Positions 21,955-23,168 of a stretch of 23,168 nt of DNA are shown one piece after another. The notes under the pieces are model-generated. The model was not told the DNA's origin. It saw only the letters and a program-made list of their open reading frames with translations, and did not search any database. Position numbers and translations under genes: made by a program. Within the stretch, counting starts at the first letter, position 1; every line of letters starts with the position of its first letter. Location of the stretch: IMG/VR virus record IMGVR_UViG_3300007734_000488, positions 1 to 23,168 of that record; one strand, written 5' to 3'. This DNA comes from a virus.

Positions 21955-22430
21955 GCATCCCCAGACTCACCTTCCACCACACTAGGCATCAACCCCTGCC
22001 GCTGCAGGTAACCCTCGCCCATACGCACTGCCGTTGGCCCTAGCGCCCTGGCACCAGCTGCTACTGCTCTGGCTGCTGGCATTGGGTTCAAAGGCACAAA
22101 GGCACCTGCTTGCCCAGCAACTTCACCAACCCTGGACGTTGGCTTGAGTGGCAAATTCTCAAGATAGTATTCGGAGCCATAGGGCAGCTGCGGTGCTGGC
22201 TCGTACTGCGTTTCACCGAACATCTCAGTCGGCATGGGACTTCTACCCATGAAATTCAATGTGTCAGGCAACAAGCCAGCCAATCCTGCTACACGCCCTC
22301 GGGTAACATCTAAAGGCACATTGGCTGATGCTTCTGGGTCTTGGAACCTGCGCTTGGGCTTCATCTGCGGGAAAAACCCCGTTGCTGCCCTATCATTTGG
22401 CAAAAACGAACTAAGCAGATTGTCAGCCAT
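21882..22430 (-). pseudogene. N-terminal piece of the polyvalent-type protein (probably frameshifted)
   Basis: 182 residues. The N-terminus (LLSSFLPNDRAATGFFPQMK) and the stretch YYLENLPLKPTSRVGEVAGQ, followed by an Ala/Pro/Val-rich hydrophobic region (about 128-165), look like the start of the same large polyvalent protein. Up to about residue 176 (MPSVVEGESG) it reads naturally; the last 30 residues are Trp/Cys/Arg/His-rich and out of character. At that place the 625-residue frame takes over in the -1 phase. It overlaps the upstream gene by 8 bases. I read it as one gene broken by an indel, a sequencing error or a programmed shift; two separate coupled genes remain possible. Confidence 0.55.
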
Positions 22431-23168
22431 GATTCTTGAAGAATTTGCTAACCTGCTTCTTGGCTATTTTGCGCCTGTTGATTTGCTCCAGCATCTTGAC
22501 GCCATAACGCTTGACTGCATCCCGCTTGATAACGAACTCGCCGTCTTGCAGTGCTGCGTAGCCATCGTCTGGGCCTGGTGCCTTGCCTAACAGGTCTTTG
22601 AGCCTGACCATGCCGCCTTTGGCAAATGCTTGGCTACCGCCACCAAAACCAGCATCACCACCGCCATAGCCACCAGCATTAGCACCTGGTGCGTCAGCGC
22701 CGCCGCCGTAGCCACTGCCAGGACTAACCATGCCGCCCGTTGGTATGCTGCTTTCTTTGCCAAAATTAGCCGTTGGGGACGAAAAGCCAATTGGCGTTGC
22801 CCCCCGAGTTTCAACTGGCGCTGGTGCCTGCTCACTACGTCCTGCCAAGCCTCCAAAAAACCCGGTGGCGGTTGACTGCTTACCCGCATATTGGTCGCCG
22901 TAAAGCCCGGTGGGGGTTATGCCAGAAGTGCCTGGTTGAGAACCATAACCACCTACTTGCAGCCCAGTACCAGGGTCAATCCCTCGAGCTACCGATTGCT
23001 GGTCAGCCACAAATTGTGGGAACATCGCCTGCTGCGCTCGCATTGCCAAACCAACCCCAAAAGGGGCGTAATTCATTGCCTTTTGACCAAACTGGGTAAT
23101 GCCAGCCATCGTGGGATTGTTGCTGTAAAAAGCGGCTTTTTCAGCGTTGGACATCATGTCAAATGCCG
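22423..23168 (-). CDS. Gly-rich phage protein with DGEFVI C-terminus (5' partial)
   Basis: The frame is open to the right edge, so the true start may lie outside; the first internal ATG is at 23157, giving 244 residues. The N-terminus (NAEKAAFYSNNPTMAGITQF) is helical; the middle is a flexible Gly/Pro/Ser/Thr-rich region with many GGY and GYGGG steps (about 95-185); the C-terminus has FAKGGMVRLKDLLG, then GPDDGYAALQDGEFVIKRDA and a basic tail (NRRKIAKKQVSKFFKNHG). The GGxV and GPDDGxxxLxDGEFVI pattern is a common end of phage structural-region proteins, including some tape-measure-like ones. It precedes the polyvalent-type gene with an 8-base overlap. Function unknown; possibly packaged in the virion. 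Confidence 0.7.
   Translation of the reverse strand, partial: AFDMMSNAEKAAFYSNNPTMAGITQFGQKAMNYAPFGVGLAMRAQQAMFPQFVADQQSVARGIDPGTGLQVGGYGSQPGTSGITPTGLYGDQYAGKQSTATGFFGGLAGRSEQAPAPVETRGATPIGFSSPTANFGKESSIPTGGMVSPGSGYGGGADAPGANAGGYGGGDAGFGGGSQAFAKGGMVRLKDLLGKAPGPDDGYAALQDGEFVIKRDAVKRYGVKMLEQINRRKIAKKQVSKFFKNHG

Noticed and set aside
1-23168. tRNA genes, CRISPR array, insertion sequences, attachment site or integrase
   Set aside because: Nothing with cloverleaf pattern, regular spaced repeats, transposase motifs or terminal inverted repeats was seen; this is a visual reading, so a dedicated search could still find small elements.

Overview
The window is the virion (packaging, head, tail, DNA-ejection) module of a tailed phage or prophage with P22-type short-tail architecture. 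Every gene I can support is on the minus strand, so transcription runs from the right edge to the left edge. The basis is the linked order terminase small subunit, terminase large subunit, P22-type portal, scaffold, P22-type coat, gp4-type tail adaptor, gp10-type tail hub, then three large ejection-type proteins, followed by small membrane proteins that look like the start of a lysis cassette. No integrase, repressor, replication gene, tRNA, CRISPR or insertion sequence is visible, so lifestyle cannot be decided. The host is not shown by the sequence; the tail and cupin families resemble those seen in phages of freshwater Gram-negative (probably betaproteobacterial) hosts, which is a weak inference.

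Right part (23168 to 19246), in transcription order: a Gly-rich protein with a DGEFVI-type C-terminus that runs off the right edge; a polyvalent-type protein apparently broken by a frameshift into a 182-residue N-terminal piece and a 625-residue C-terminal piece; a cluster of tiny overlapping reading frames (21, 26, 37 and 73 codons); and the terminase small subunit. Next come terminase large subunit, portal, scaffold and coat (19253 to 13635), then a small beta-rich protein that may decorate the head. An intrinsic terminator at about 13122-13156 closes this packaging/head block.

Middle part (13109 to 6074): a three-gene fibre/spike cassette (head-binding-like adaptor, fibre segment, short spike) sits between coat and the gp4-type adaptor, a place where P22 has no receptor-binding gene. 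It is followed by a conserved 78-residue protein, an 87-residue HExxH putative zinc peptidase, a 105-residue beta-rich protein, the gp4-type adaptor carrying an inserted domain, a 199-residue fibre-like protein, the gp10-type hub and a repeat-bearing fibre in the position where P22 has its tail needle gene.

Left part (6077 to 1): a cupin-like protein, a gp7/P32-like ejection protein, two further ejection-type proteins (503 and 879 residues, in the positions of P22 gp20 and gp16), an XhlA-like 55-residue membrane protein not obvious from long-ORF searches, a two-segment holin candidate, and the N-terminal 78 residues of a membrane/coiled-coil protein cut by the left edge. Most neighbouring genes overlap by ATGA or TAATG or are separated by only a few bases, so they are probably translated in coupled fashion from long late transcripts. 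No gene-free stretch exceeds about 70 to 80 bases.
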